The position numbers were made by a program, and so were the translations under genes. A DNA stretch of 64,000 bases from contig NZ_RBWS01000026.1 in assembly GCF_003627955.1 (NCBI RefSeq), positions 47,381 through 111,380 of the forward strand, given 5' to 3'. This document shows, piece by piece, positions 1 through 8,261 of the stretch. The notes beneath the pieces were generated by a model. That model saw nothing but the letters and a program-made list of their open reading frames with translations. It had not been told where the DNA came from and made no database searches. The stretch's first letter is position 1, and the number at the start of each line of letters is the position of its first letter. Origin of the DNA: Sphingobacterium puteale. Lineage in GTDB: Bacteria; Bacteroidota; Bacteroidia; Sphingobacteriales; Sphingobacteriaceae.

Positions 1-87
1 TTGATTGATAAATAACAGCGTCATTACCCATACAGACGGCTCATTTTCATTGCCTTCTTGTTTCTAGGAACAGCTCTATCTGATTGC

Positions 88-252
88 CTAGAACCGGAAC
101 ACCACGTATTCCATATCACGAAGTGCTTTATTGACACGTACATCCTTTTGCATATTGCGTTCGATTTTGGGAATCCAAAAGAGGCGGATGGGCTTAATGC
201 GTTCTTTATTATTTTTCCAGTCGAATCCATGCCAAAATTCACCATCTTTGGC
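88..252 (-). pseudogene. vsr-type very-short-patch-repair endonuclease, central fragment
   Basis: On the minus strand this piece translates to a segment starting DGEFWHG, followed by FDWKNN, then FWIPKIERNMQKD and ending VVFRF before a TAG stop. That is the Vsr core: the FWHG region with its metal and phosphate-contacting histidine, the FW..KI..N..RD helix, and the strand that normally ends in a WE motif, where the Trp position is now a stop. Vsr nicks T:G mismatches produced by deamination of 5-methylcytosine and is usually encoded beside a C5-methyltransferase. The N-terminal half with the catalytic aspartate is missing: homology ends near position 250, exactly where the opposite-strand EcoRII relic begins. 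It cannot be functional. Confidence 0.75.
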
Positions 253-608
253 GATGATGTGGAAGCTTTTTTACAGTTTGCACTGACAGTGATTAAGAGA
301 CGAAAATCCAGAGCAGGTCATGACTTTGAAAATCATCTTCATGCAATTTTCGATACCTACGGGATTAAATATTCCAAAGGGGCAAAAACAGAAAGAAATA
401 ACCGGTACTCTCCGAAGCTGGCCGTATTCCGCACAAGCACTTGATTAAACTCCAACCCGCAATAAATCAGATCGATGAGATGATCGCGCAGAATTTACAA
501 CTGATCATTCCTTCTCCATTATACGTGACCTATTCGGAAGCCCAACTGACCAATATTATTGATGTAAAATCTTTTGTCTCAAGGATACTACCACATACTC
601 AAAAATAG
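253..608 (+). pseudogene. EcoRII-family restriction endonuclease, C-terminal fragments
   Basis: Two pieces of an EcoRII C-terminal nuclease domain. The first (253-404) contains IKRRKSRAGHDFENHL and the KGAKTERNNR stretch that in the family leads into the catalytic PDF(L/I)FP motif. At about 404 it jumps to another frame with LSEAGRIPHKHL, then INQIDEMIAQNLQLIIPSP and SFVSRILP, ending at TAG 606-608. The joint removes the PD motif and the TxKDRW catalytic lysine segment, and the N-terminal effector domain is absent. EcoRII enzymes cut CCWGG-type sites; this relic is certainly inactive. It lies back to back with a vsr relic, the usual companion of a cytosine-methylating restriction system. Confidence 0.75.
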
Positions 609-628
609 GTCGTTATTGAAGGGGCTTT

Positions 629-828
629 TTATTTATCTGTGGATGCCAATTTAAACTGCTTAAGCTGGCTGATAAGGTAAACTAAAGGATGAAGAACGAG
701 AGATGTACAATGTAAGTTTAAGAAATAAACGGGATGCGGCGAGTATGCGAAGTGAGCAGGAAAAGCCTGAGGTTATAAAAAAATACGGCCGTCCGGATAC
801 TTTTCCGGCGGCCATTTTTCATTTATAG
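629..828 (+). pseudogene. Rpn/PDDEXK-2 family nuclease, C-terminal remnant
   Basis: Positions 629-670 encode a broken form of the YLW.PIF..LF..AE motif, and 679-828 give KLKDEEREMYNVSLRNKRD followed by a charged tail. In Bacteroidota Rpn-like recombination-promoting nucleases (PD-(D/E)XK nuclease family transposases) this EEREMY motif follows the nuclease core. The nuclease core itself is absent and at least one frameshift is present. A homologous and somewhat longer relic lies at 37895-38219. Non-functional. Confidence 0.55.
787..813. terminator. bidirectional intrinsic terminator
   Basis: GGCCG/CGGCC and CCGGA/TCCGG pair into a 10-bp stem with one bulged T and a 7-nt loop. T-rich sequence follows on both sides: ATTTTTC on plus and GTATTTTTTTAT on minus. 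It is well placed to end the minus-strand carbonic anhydrase transcript, whose stop codon is at 924. Confidence 0.7.
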
Positions 829-923
829 CATGTTATATTTTAGTCATATGCCATACTGTTCCTTTGAACTAATGATCAGAATTTTTTATTCAAAAAGAGT
901 TGATCGCAATTTCAGAGATAGCT

Positions 924-1559
924 TTATAGCCAACTTACGCTTCCAGTTTCAACATCGTAATTGGCACCTACAATCTTGATCTTGCCTTCTTCTTCAAGCT
1001 TCCGAAGAGTTGAACTTTGTCTGCGAATATCTTTAATGGCGTGTTTAATATTCTGCTGGTTTAATTTCTCCAACAAAACGCTATTTTTTGATGAACGTTC
1101 TTCGTCTTCATCTATCACTTCATTGATAATAGCATCAAAATGATTAACTAAATGATTCAGGTTGTCCATGCCCAATCCTTCGATTTGTGCAGCATCCAAT
1201 CCACCTTTCAGGGCGCCGCATTTGGTATGGCCCAATACGACAACGAGTTTGGAACCGGCTACATTGCAGCCAAACTCCATTGAGCCTAGAATGTCCTGGT
1301 TGACAAAATTTCCTGCAATTCTGATGCTGAAAATATCACCAAGACCTTGGTCAAATATAAGCTCGGCAGAAGTACGACTATCTATACAGCTTAGTACCAC
1401 AGCGAACGGCCATTGCCCTTCGCGCGTAGCATTTACCTGTTCGAGAAGATCCCGGTTTGCTTTTAGATTATTGACAAAGCGCTGATTTCCTTCTTTTAAG
1501 AAGTCTAATGCTTTTTCAGGAGTAATTGTGGACTGCGTTTCGTATGTATGTGCCTTCAT
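924..1559 (-). CDS. beta-class carbonic anhydrase
   Basis: Interconverts CO2 and bicarbonate with a zinc ion in the cytoplasm. The 211-aa protein has the beta-CA metal and catalytic set: C58-x-D60-x-R62 in SCIDSR and H111/C114 in GHTKCGAL, with the conserved RIAGNFV strand at 80-86. Length fits the bacterial family. No signal peptide is visible, so it is cytosolic. It is monocistronic: a bidirectional terminator lies 110 bp downstream, and 545 bp separate it from the next gene upstream. No SulP transporter is adjacent, so a housekeeping or bicarbonate-supply role is more likely than a transporter fusion partner. Confidence 0.93.
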   Translation of the reverse strand: MKAHTYETQSTITPEKALDFLKEGNQRFVNNLKANRDLLEQVNATREGQWPFAVVLSCIDSRTSAELIFDQGLGDIFSIRIAGNFVNQDILGSMEFGCNVAGSKLVVVLGHTKCGALKGGLDAAQIEGLGMDNLNHLVNHFDAIINEVIDEDEERSSKNSVLLEKLNQQNIKHAIKDIRRQSSTLRKLEEEGKIKIVGANYDVETGSVSWL

Positions 1560-2051
1560 AAAATTTAAATATTTCGAGTATTAAAGATAGGATAAATTCG
1601 CTAAATTTTAATGACGGGCAAAAATTGAATGTATTTTTATGTTCTTAATTTAATGTATGCGCCAATTGTTATCGATGAAGAATATTACTGAAGTATTGAA
1701 ATTTAGTTTATTCTGGCCTCCGTTTTTTAGCTATTCAATGAGTCAGGTACGATTGGCAGGTTACCAAATTGTATAAATAGGTATCAATAGAAAATGTAGA
1801 CACTAAAATATGTATGAAGGCTTAAAGCACCTTGGACTTTTTTCTGGAAGCGGCATTCCACAATACGTTTGCCAGCAAACTTTACGATTTCAGTGGACTT
1901 TTTATCTTTCCCATTTTCTGCTCCGCTATCTTCCCTAAACAAAAGTTCTGTTAACACCGCTTTCTATCCCGGCATTTCTATGGAAGGAGGAAACTGTATT
2001 GAATGCATTTGCGATTTCCTGTTGTAAATGCTGATTTCTCTGCCGGATAAA
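1560..2051. other. intergenic, no gene seen
   Basis: About 490 bp between the carbonic anhydrase start and the azoreductase terminator. No open frame of credible length or recognisable fragment was found on either strand. It should hold the carbonic anhydrase promoter. Confidence 0.5.
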
Positions 2052-2082
2052 AATCCTTGCTAAAATTTAAATGACAAGGATT
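2052..2082 (-). terminator. terminator of the azoreductase gene
   Basis: AATCCTTG and CAAGGATT form an 8-bp perfect stem around a 15-nt AT-rich loop. Read on the minus strand the stem runs straight into TTTTTATCC. It lies 22 bp after the azoreductase stop codon. Confidence 0.65.
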
Positions 2083-2104
2083 AATTTCCGATCAGATCCT
2101 TATA

Positions 2105-2707
2105 TTAATCAATGGCAATATTCTCGATTGCTCTTTCCAGTGATGTCTCCATTATCCCGGGAATTGAAAGACCCTCTGCGCGGAAAACACTGATGTCAGA
2201 AATACCATAAAATCCAAAGATATTTTTGATGTAAGGAATATTGGAGTCATATATTTGATATGGGCCTTCCGAATAGATATTTCCAGAGGTAAAAGCGACA
2301 TAAAGCTTTTTGTCGTTTAACAGGCCCTTTGGTCCGTTTTCATCATATTTGAAGGTATATCCAGCTCTTGAAGTAAAATCGAAATAGGCTCTCAGAGCCG
2401 CTGGAACTGAGAAGTTGTACATTGGAGAATCAATGACAATAATGTCGGCTTCCTTTAATTCCGAAATTAGACCTTCCGAATATTTGCTAATTGATTGCTG
2501 TTCTTCAGAATGATTTTCAGCGGGTGTAAAAAACGTATTTATATGTACCTCCTCCAAAAGTGGAACTTTACTTTTTGTCAGATCACGTTCCTTTACAATG
2601 CTATCGGGATACTTTTCCTGAATTTTTTGAATAACAGCATTTCCTAATTTTCTACTTGCAGATACCTCTGCTCTTGGACTTGAAATAATGTGAAGTATAT
2701 TTTTCAT
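2105..2707 (-). CDS. azoR: FMN-dependent NADH-azoreductase
   Basis: A 200-aa flavodoxin-fold enzyme that reduces azo bonds and quinones in two-electron steps with NAD(P)H and FMN. Signatures seen: SSPRAEVSASRKLG at the N-terminus (phosphate/FMN loop), DSPMYNFSVPAALRAYFD in the middle (AzoR PM(Y/W)NF motif), and GYTF after it. Length equals the AzoR norm. It is divergently transcribed from an HxlR-type regulator 97 bp away. In this family (YodB/HypR/QorR-type) such regulators typically respond to quinones, diamide or other electrophiles, so a quinone-stress role is inferred. A terminator follows. Confidence 0.92.
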   Translation of the reverse strand: MKNILHIISSPRAEVSASRKLGNAVIQKIQEKYPDSIVKERDLTKSKVPLLEEVHINTFFTPAENHSEEQQSISKYSEGLISELKEADIIVIDSPMYNFSVPAALRAYFDFTSRAGYTFKYDENGPKGLLNDKKLYVAFTSGNIYSEGPYQIYDSNIPYIKNIFGFYGISDISVFRAEGLSIPGIMETSLERAIENIAID

Positions 2708-2731
2708 TTTTCTTTGTTAAAATTTCTTTAG

Positions 2732-2793
2732 CAAAATTATGTATATTTGCTTATTAAAAGTTAGTAGTAATCAAAAGGTTAGTAGTAACCTTT
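2732..2793. promoter_or_regulatory. divergent azoR / HxlR promoter with operator
   Basis: Two -7-type boxes lie back to back: TAATTTTG on minus (2739-2732) for azoR and TATATTTG on plus (2742-2749) for the regulator. Downstream of the latter sits a perfect dyad AAAGGTTA-GTAG-TAACCTTT at 2774-2793. Its core TTAGTAGTAA also occurs as a direct repeat 18 bp upstream (2761-2770). Dyads of this size are what dimeric HxlR-family winged-helix proteins bind. Assignment to the neighbouring regulator is inference. Confidence 0.6.
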
Positions 2794-2804
2794 AGGTTAG
2801 TTTA

Positions 2805-3203
2805 ATGTTGAATCCCATGGAAAATACAATTGATTTAGAGGAGCCTATCACTGCTGCTAAATGTTCTGAAAACCTTTCTTCTGTTGAAGATGCAATTTAT
2901 GTTATCGGCGGAAAATGGAAATTAAAGATTATTATTGTTTTGCAGGAAAGCGGGAGTATTAGATTTAATGAGCTTCAAAGAAATATTAGGGGCATCTCAG
3001 CGCGAGTGCTTTCAAATGAATTGAAAGATCTTGAATTAAACGGTTTTGTCAAAAGGGTCGTGCATGCCGAGCAAACGCCAGTTGTCGTAGAGTATATTTC
3101 CACAGATTACAGTAGAACCCTGAAAAACGTTATTATAGCACTTTCGGATTGGGGGAAAATGCATAAAAGAAATATTCGGACGGAAGCATTTTTAAGCCAA
3201 TAG
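2805..3203 (+). CDS. HxlR-family winged-helix transcriptional regulator
   Basis: 132 aa. The HxlR core runs from VIGGKWKLKIIIVL through FNELQRNIRGISARVLSNELKDLELNGFVKR to a YISTDYSRTL wing and a C-terminal dimer helix ending SDWGKMH. Cys residue 19 (AAKCSENL) stands before the domain, at the place where redox-sensing relatives (YodB/HypR type) carry their reactive cysteine. This points to electrophile or quinone sensing, by inference. An alternative ATG at 2817 would remove four residues. The gene diverges from azoR over a shared dyad, so it probably represses both. Seen: fold motifs and layout. Inferred: ligand and target. Confidence 0.88.
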   Translation: MLNPMENTIDLEEPITAAKCSENLSSVEDAIYVIGGKWKLKIIIVLQESGSIRFNELQRNIRGISARVLSNELKDLELNGFVKRVVHAEQTPVVVEYISTDYSRTLKNVIIALSDWGKMHKRNIRTEAFLSQ

Positions 3204-3427
3204 AAATTACACTGTCAGCTCATGATGAATATTCAAGCAAATTGAGAAAGATCTCTTACAGGCATGATTTATTTTTGATTCTTCTTTTTTTACCAGCGTC
3301 ACCCCGTGCTCCCAATACAAAAATTACTTGAATTAACATTTTGCCAAGTTCAAAGAGACAATTTTCCACTTTAGGTGGTAAGATAGCGATTATGGTGCAA
3401 AAGGAATGATGCAAGAAATAGCGTATA

Positions 3428-3570
3428 GGGATCACACTTGAGGAAGCTATTCAGCAGGTAGTGAAAAGTTTGGGGGATATACCATTTGGCAGACCTGCAG
3501 AACCATAGGAGGTAGCCGAATTGGTAGGCTTTTTAATTTCGCGGAAAGTGAAACGGCAAAAGCAGCTACA
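3428..3570 (+). pseudogene. short-chain dehydrogenase, C-terminal fragment
   Basis: The frame from 3428 reads GITLEEAIQQVVKSLGDIPF, then GRPAEP, a TAG stop at 3506-3508, then EVAELVGFLISRKVK. This is the conserved SDR C-terminal passage (P.GRPA.PEEVAELVAFL) that precedes the final TG..I.VDGG strand. The cofactor site and catalytic YxxxK are absent. The rest of the 535-bp spacer (3204-3738) shows no gene. Confidence 0.6.
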
Positions 3571-3738
3571 TATTTTTTAAGGTGCTATAATTCCAAAAAA
3601 ACGCAAATGCCTACGAATGATAAACTATCGCCAGCGAATTATAATTTGTTTAATTTCTTGTAGATTTTACAGTTAAATTTGAGTACAGAATAAAGCTGAT
3701 ATCATCAATTAATACATTCCATTTTAGAATAATCGTAC

Positions 3739-4875
3739 ATGAATAGACTATTATTAGCCCTTTTACCCTTAATTTTTTCTTGTAAAAGTCAAAGGGAAAT
3801 AGATCTGGCGACCTTGAACTTAAACGAGCCGATTGAAAAAGTCAGCAGTTTTGATGACGTATTATTGATCGGTGTAGAAACTGTAGAATATCCTTTTAGC
3901 TTGTTGTTGGAGGTTGAAAAATCGAATAAATACAACTTTGATGGAATTGATCTAGAAGGACAGCGGATTATTTTTCAAATTGAATCGGAGAAATTGAAAA
4001 CAGATAGCATTACACGATTTGGCGGCGGAAATATCGATCTCAAACAGGCTAAAAATATCAATGAATTAAATGAGATCTTAAAAAATTACGATGCCGAAGG
4101 TAAGATCTATGGCGTAAGAATTGAGCTGAAAACGCCACAACTGCAGGCCAATATTTTAAAGAAACTAGAGGTTAAATACGGTAAGGGCACTAAAAATCCG
4201 AATACTGACAACGGTTTATACTGGAATATAAAGACTCAAAATAAATTTGTCTTTTATGCTCCAGATTACAAAAGATTAATCATTTTGAATAACACGGATC
4301 TGTCCAAATCGTGCTATTGGGATATCATGAATGGTTTAATCGATCTTGGCGGATGCGATAATGAAAAGTACATGGCAGACTTGGTGAAAAATGCAACCAG
4401 CCCAGAAGATGTTAAAGAGAAACCTACCATAAAAATTGATAAAAACTGGAACATTAATAGTTTGATTGTTGGTAAAACAACAGAAGAAGACTTTCTAAAA
4501 TCAGCTACAAACAAGCGTTTTGAACGAATCGAAGAAATTGATGGGACCACGGCAAAAACAAATGAAATCTATTATCAGAATAACTATCATGATTTCTACT
4601 TTTACTTTGCTGTAAGCAACAGCAATCCCGATAATCAAAAGGAAAATTTCATTAATGGCTTCGCCATCAACGACTTTAGAAAGGTGGAGATCTCATTTGA
4701 AAATGGCTTAAAACCGGGTTTAAAATTTGATGAAGTGCTAAAGTTATTGGAAAAGCTTAAAATAGACTTTCACCCAGTTGATTTTGCCAATTATATCGAA
4801 ATTAAAACTTCACCTTATAAAGTGACCTTGAATTTTAATGATAAAATGTTGCTTTCTGGAATGTTTGTTAAATAG
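3739..4875 (+). CDS. predicted lipoprotein of unknown function
   Basis: 378 aa with a short type II signal peptide (MNRLLLALLPLIFSC; lipobox Cys15) followed by KSQ, so probably a lipidated envelope protein. The body is mixed alpha/beta and highly charged. The C-terminal third has a GLKPGLKFDEVLKLLEKLK segment that could be a peptide-binding or BamE-like module, but I do not recognise a family. It heads a plus-strand series (small frame at 4882, SanA-like protein, second lipoprotein) with short gaps, suggesting one transcript. TAAATTTG at 3674-3681 is a possible -7 box 57 bp upstream. Confidence 0.7.
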   Translation: MNRLLLALLPLIFSCKSQREIDLATLNLNEPIEKVSSFDDVLLIGVETVEYPFSLLLEVEKSNKYNFDGIDLEGQRIIFQIESEKLKTDSITRFGGGNIDLKQAKNINELNEILKNYDAEGKIYGVRIELKTPQLQANILKKLEVKYGKGTKNPNTDNGLYWNIKTQNKFVFYAPDYKRLIILNNTDLSKSCYWDIMNGLIDLGGCDNEKYMADLVKNATSPEDVKEKPTIKIDKNWNINSLIVGKTTEEDFLKSATNKRFERIEEIDGTTAKTNEIYYQNNYHDFYFYFAVSNSNPDNQKENFINGFAINDFRKVEISFENGLKPGLKFDEVLKLLEKLKIDFHPVDFANYIEIKTSPYKVTLNFNDKMLLSGMFVK

Positions 4876-4881
4876 CTTCTG

Positions 4882-5052
4882 ATGGAAAAACATCAGTTTC
4901 TTGGAAATGGGCAATCGGATAATACACGGGCGGATGTAACACCTTTTATCCCTACTGTAGAAGAAGAAAACATCAAATACATTATAGGGGTTGAGGGACC
5001 GGATTCTGTTGGGGAGCTCAAAAAACGAAAAGTAGTTTTGCCGGAGAGATAA
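4882..5052 (+). CDS. small open frame, 56 aa, unknown
   Basis: An ATG seven bases after the lipoprotein stop opens a 56-codon frame beginning MEKHQFLGNGQSDNT and ending KKRKVVLPER. It is acidic in the middle (VEEENI) and basic at the end, with no membrane segment or signal peptide. It fills the gap between the lipoprotein and the SanA-like gene, 39 bp before the latter. It could be a genuine small protein or the tail of a decayed gene; no family is recognised. Confidence 0.3.
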   Translation: MEKHQFLGNGQSDNTRADVTPFIPTVEEENIKYIIGVEGPDSVGELKKRKVVLPER

Positions 5053-5091
5053 AGAAAACCGATTTTTATAAATTGTTGTAAAATCAAGCAT

Positions 5092-5751
5092 ATGAAAAAG
5101 ATTAAAAAGTTCTTGTTATCGCTTATCATTCTATGTTTAACAGCTCTATTTGTTGTTTTATTAACCAACAGCAACGTAACGGCCGAAACAGAAAAACTGA
5201 TTTTCACCCAACTTAAAGATGTGCCAAAAACGAAGGTAGCCATCATTTTTGGCGCCGGTATAAACGGCGATCAGCCAAGCAGGTATCTAAAAGATAGGCT
5301 GGATGCTGGGATTTCGTTGTACAAAAACAACAAGGTGGATAAAATATTGCTGTCAGGAGATAACGGGAGAGATGAATACGATGAGCTTTCAGTAATGAAG
5401 TTATATTGTCAGAAAAATGGCGTCGATACCACAAAAATTTACATCGACTATGCTGGGTTTGATAGCTACTCGACGATGTACCGTGCAAAACATATATTTT
5501 ATGTTGATACAGCAATTTTGGTATCTCAGAAATACCACCTGAACAGATGTATTTATCTGGGCGATAAATTGGGTATAAAATCATTTGGTTATAGTGCAGA
5601 TAGGGGCGTTTATTCGGGGTATAAATACTATGCATCCCGGGAAAAACTATCGGTTAGCAAAGCCGTTTTGGATGTGATAAGAAACAGGAGACCAAAGTAT
5701 TTAGGTGAGCCGGTTGATATAAACAAAGAATCAAATTATACGAAAGAATAA
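5092..5751 (+). CDS. SanA/YdcF-like DUF218 envelope protein
   Basis: 219 aa with an N-terminal signal anchor (KFLLSLIILCLTALFVVLL), then a DUF218 domain. Visible motifs: IIFGAGINGDQPSRYLKDRLD (the GAG..G..S..L..R loop), ILLSGDNGRDEYDE, YAGFDSYSTMYRAK and VSQKYHLNR. In E. coli, SanA affects the envelope permeability barrier to vancomycin, while YdcF binds S-adenosylmethionine; the biochemical activity of the family is not settled. Probable role: envelope integrity. It sits between two lipoprotein genes on the same strand and its stop is 3 bp from the next start, so co-translation is likely. Confidence 0.82.
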   Translation: MKKIKKFLLSLIILCLTALFVVLLTNSNVTAETEKLIFTQLKDVPKTKVAIIFGAGINGDQPSRYLKDRLDAGISLYKNNKVDKILLSGDNGRDEYDELSVMKLYCQKNGVDTTKIYIDYAGFDSYSTMYRAKHIFYVDTAILVSQKYHLNRCIYLGDKLGIKSFGYSADRGVYSGYKYYASREKLSVSKAVLDVIRNRRPKYLGEPVDINKESNYTKE

Positions 5752-5754
5752 CTG

Positions 5755-6549
5755 ATGAGATACCTTCCTTTTTTTATTATACTTGTGTTTTTAGGCTGTA
5801 ATCCTATCCCTAAAAAAGATAAACACCCCGATGTACCTCAACTGATCGAGTTGCTAAAAGACGAAAGCAAGTTCAGAAAAGTTACCGATATGACTGGCCT
5901 AAGTAGTCTTGTTTTTTTTAATGACGACAGAATACTTTTAAAGCCCAATAACAGTAATTCGCCCGTAAAGATTATTGATGTGAATAAAAATATTGTGTTT
6001 GAAAAGATTTACGACTGGGAACAGCCATTTTATATTGATAAACAGGGCAATTTATATCTCAACGGCAAGAAATTTTTCTACCCGGATTATAAAAAACAAG
6101 AAAATTTCAAAACGGTTGTTATCACTGATAGTCTGCGGAGAAAGTCGGAGGAATTGAGAGAGCTGAACGATAGTCTGCAGATGAAAGTTTTAAATAGATA
6201 CGAACTGGAGATGCTGCAGCCATATGGGCTAAAACCTTGTCCTTATACAATCGTGAATACAGAGCGCTGCGATGTATTTAAAGTGATCAATCAGACTTTG
6301 GTCGTTAGACAAACAGACCTTTTTAAAAGCGAACTCGATATACCAAAAACTGAAATTCCTAAATTCGATGACGATGTTTTGATTGGTTGGCGCAATGGTA
6401 AACTGCCTAGTCCGGATTATTTGGCTTATTACGAACTAAAAAAACAACGCTTTAAGTGCGATGACATGATAATGCCGAAAATCCTAACATTAAAAGACAA
6501 ACCGTATTTATTTGCTTCTGGTTTGGGTTTGTACCAGATCTTATTTTAG
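5755..6549 (+). CDS. predicted lipoprotein of unknown function
   Basis: 264 aa with type II signal peptide MRYLPFFIILVFLGC (Cys15). The rest has short beta-type repeats (LYLNGKKFFYPDY, LLKPNNSNSPVKIID) and a coiled stretch rich in LRRKSEELRELNDSLQ around residues 127-142. No family recognised. It begins 3 bp after the SanA-like stop codon, which argues for an operon and a shared envelope role. It converges on the minus-strand selO gene with about 115 bp between stops. Confidence 0.7.
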   Translation: MRYLPFFIILVFLGCNPIPKKDKHPDVPQLIELLKDESKFRKVTDMTGLSSLVFFNDDRILLKPNNSNSPVKIIDVNKNIVFEKIYDWEQPFYIDKQGNLYLNGKKFFYPDYKKQENFKTVVITDSLRRKSEELRELNDSLQMKVLNRYELEMLQPYGLKPCPYTIVNTERCDVFKVINQTLVVRQTDLFKSELDIPKTEIPKFDDDVLIGWRNGKLPSPDYLAYYELKKQRFKCDDMIMPKILTLKDKPYLFASGLGLYQILF

Positions 6550-6663
6550 AAGGAGCTTCCTAAAGCTTATAGGTCAGGCTATGCCGAGTGTGACTGCTGC
6601 CATTTCAAATTCATACAATATGGCTGTCTTATTAAGTGCATCAAACACAATAAATCTCTATTG

Positions 6664-8205
6664 TTATGAGCTACATGACAACGTAGAGCATCCTACGGTA
6701 TCGTTATAGCTGGACGGACGCTTTTTGGAAAATTCCGGAAATAGTTCTTGGTATGGATGTTCTAAAGCCTGAGTTAGTTTAATTAACATTTCTGTTTTTC
6801 CGCTACTAATTTCTTCAATGCACTCGTAGAGTAAATAGTTTCTCAGTATAAATTTAGGATTTGTCGTTTTCATTAATTCCAGGGACTCTTGTTTTGAAAT
6901 CGAATTTGAATGCAGACGGGATCGGTACTGTTCAATGAAGTCATCAAGTTTATTGATTTTTTCTTCATTTAAAACAGTATAAGCGACCGGGCTGAAATGT
7001 TCATTTAAATCCGTATCAGGTGTTATTTTTTCCAATTGATTGAAGAATAACGTGTGATCCAATTCCAGCTCCTGCATTAAGCCCTGCCAGTTGGTGAAAA
7101 ACTCTTCGTCCTCTTTTTTGAGCCAGTCAAATCCGAATTTTTTGCAGAGCATTTTATCATGGGCTTCCCAAAAATAAATTCCAAAATTATTTAACGTGTT
7201 TTCCAAAAATTTTTCATCGTCGATTATCGGCTGAAGGGCATTTGCAAGTTTCCATAGATTCCAGTGCGCAATCTGTCCCTGTTTTCCAAATGCATATCTT
7301 CTTCCAGGGAGATCCGTTGTATTCGGTGTGAAATTTAAATTATATTCATCCATCATGGAGTAAGGACCATAATCAATCGTTAAACCTAAGATAGACATAT
7401 TGTCCGTGTTCATTACACCATGAACAAAACCTACTCTGAACCATTCTACCATTAGGTCTGCCGTGCGGGTGCATACGTTTTCAAAAAAATCTTTATATTT
7501 CTGATGATCGGATGAAACAATTTCAGGGAAGTAATTTTCAATCGTAAAATCAAGCAGATCCTGCAAGAGCTTGTGTTCACCCTGAGCAAAGATCAGCTCA
7601 AAATGCCCGAAACGAAGGAAGCTTTCGGCAGTTCTTATGATTACGGCCCCTTTTTCGTACTTAGGATTGCCGTTATACATGATATCCCGTATGACGTCTT
7701 CTCCTGTAAAGGCCAGACTTAACGCTCTGGTAGTGGGTACTCCTAAGTGATACATGGCTTCACTTATCAGGTATTCGCGTACCGAAGACCTCAATACGGC
7801 CCTTCCGTCGGCACGTCTTGAATAAGGGGTTGCACCGGCTCCTTTCCATTGGACCTCTGTTTTCTTGCCGTTTTCATTGGTAATTTCTCCTGCGAGAATA
7901 GCCCTTCCGTCTCCCAGCTGTCCGGCCCAGTTGCCAAATTGATGTCCGGCGTACGCTGTAGCGTAGGTCTGAATATTGTCGGGAAGATGAGAACCCACCA
8001 GAAAATTAAGATCTTTTTCTTCAAATTTTCCCAGTCCAATTTCCTCAGAAAGCACTTCGTTAAAAGCAATTAAATGAGGCTTGTAAAACTCGGCAGGTTT
8101 AACCGTGGCAAACAAAACTTTTGGCGTGTTTCTCTGTAGAAGATTGTTGGAAAAATCTCCAGGAAATTTTTTGAGGAAAGGCTGTCTGATGTGTTCGATA
8201 TTCAT
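6664..8205 (-). CDS. selO: protein adenylyltransferase SelO (YdiU family)
   Basis: 513 aa, the full length of bacterial SelO, a pseudokinase-fold enzyme that transfers AMP from ATP to Ser/Thr/Tyr of target proteins and links to redox stress. Family landmarks: YAGHQFGNWAGQLGDGRA near residues 85-102, VQWKGAGATPYSRRADGRAVLRSS after it, the metal-binding VHGVMNTDNMSILG, then DYGPYSMMDEY. The C-terminus reads CSTLSCSS. In many SelO proteins the equivalent tail carries selenocysteine or cysteine; here it is cysteine. Monocistronic, with ATG close behind an AT-rich spacer. Confidence 0.95.
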   Translation of the reverse strand: MNIEHIRQPFLKKFPGDFSNNLLQRNTPKVLFATVKPAEFYKPHLIAFNEVLSEEIGLGKFEEKDLNFLVGSHLPDNIQTYATAYAGHQFGNWAGQLGDGRAILAGEITNENGKKTEVQWKGAGATPYSRRADGRAVLRSSVREYLISEAMYHLGVPTTRALSLAFTGEDVIRDIMYNGNPKYEKGAVIIRTAESFLRFGHFELIFAQGEHKLLQDLLDFTIENYFPEIVSSDHQKYKDFFENVCTRTADLMVEWFRVGFVHGVMNTDNMSILGLTIDYGPYSMMDEYNLNFTPNTTDLPGRRYAFGKQGQIAHWNLWKLANALQPIIDDEKFLENTLNNFGIYFWEAHDKMLCKKFGFDWLKKEDEEFFTNWQGLMQELELDHTLFFNQLEKITPDTDLNEHFSPVAYTVLNEEKINKLDDFIEQYRSRLHSNSISKQESLELMKTTNPKFILRNYLLYECIEEISSGKTEMLIKLTQALEHPYQELFPEFSKKRPSSYNDTVGCSTLSCSS

Positions 8206-8261
8206 ACCTCAAAGATATTAATTATAAAAGAATAAGACCGTTCAAATTATTGAAAGTCTTG

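Noticed and set aside
1..57. Possible start of another gene to the left of the vsr relic on the minus strand
   Set aside because: Only a few codons before the window edge; nothing can be identified.
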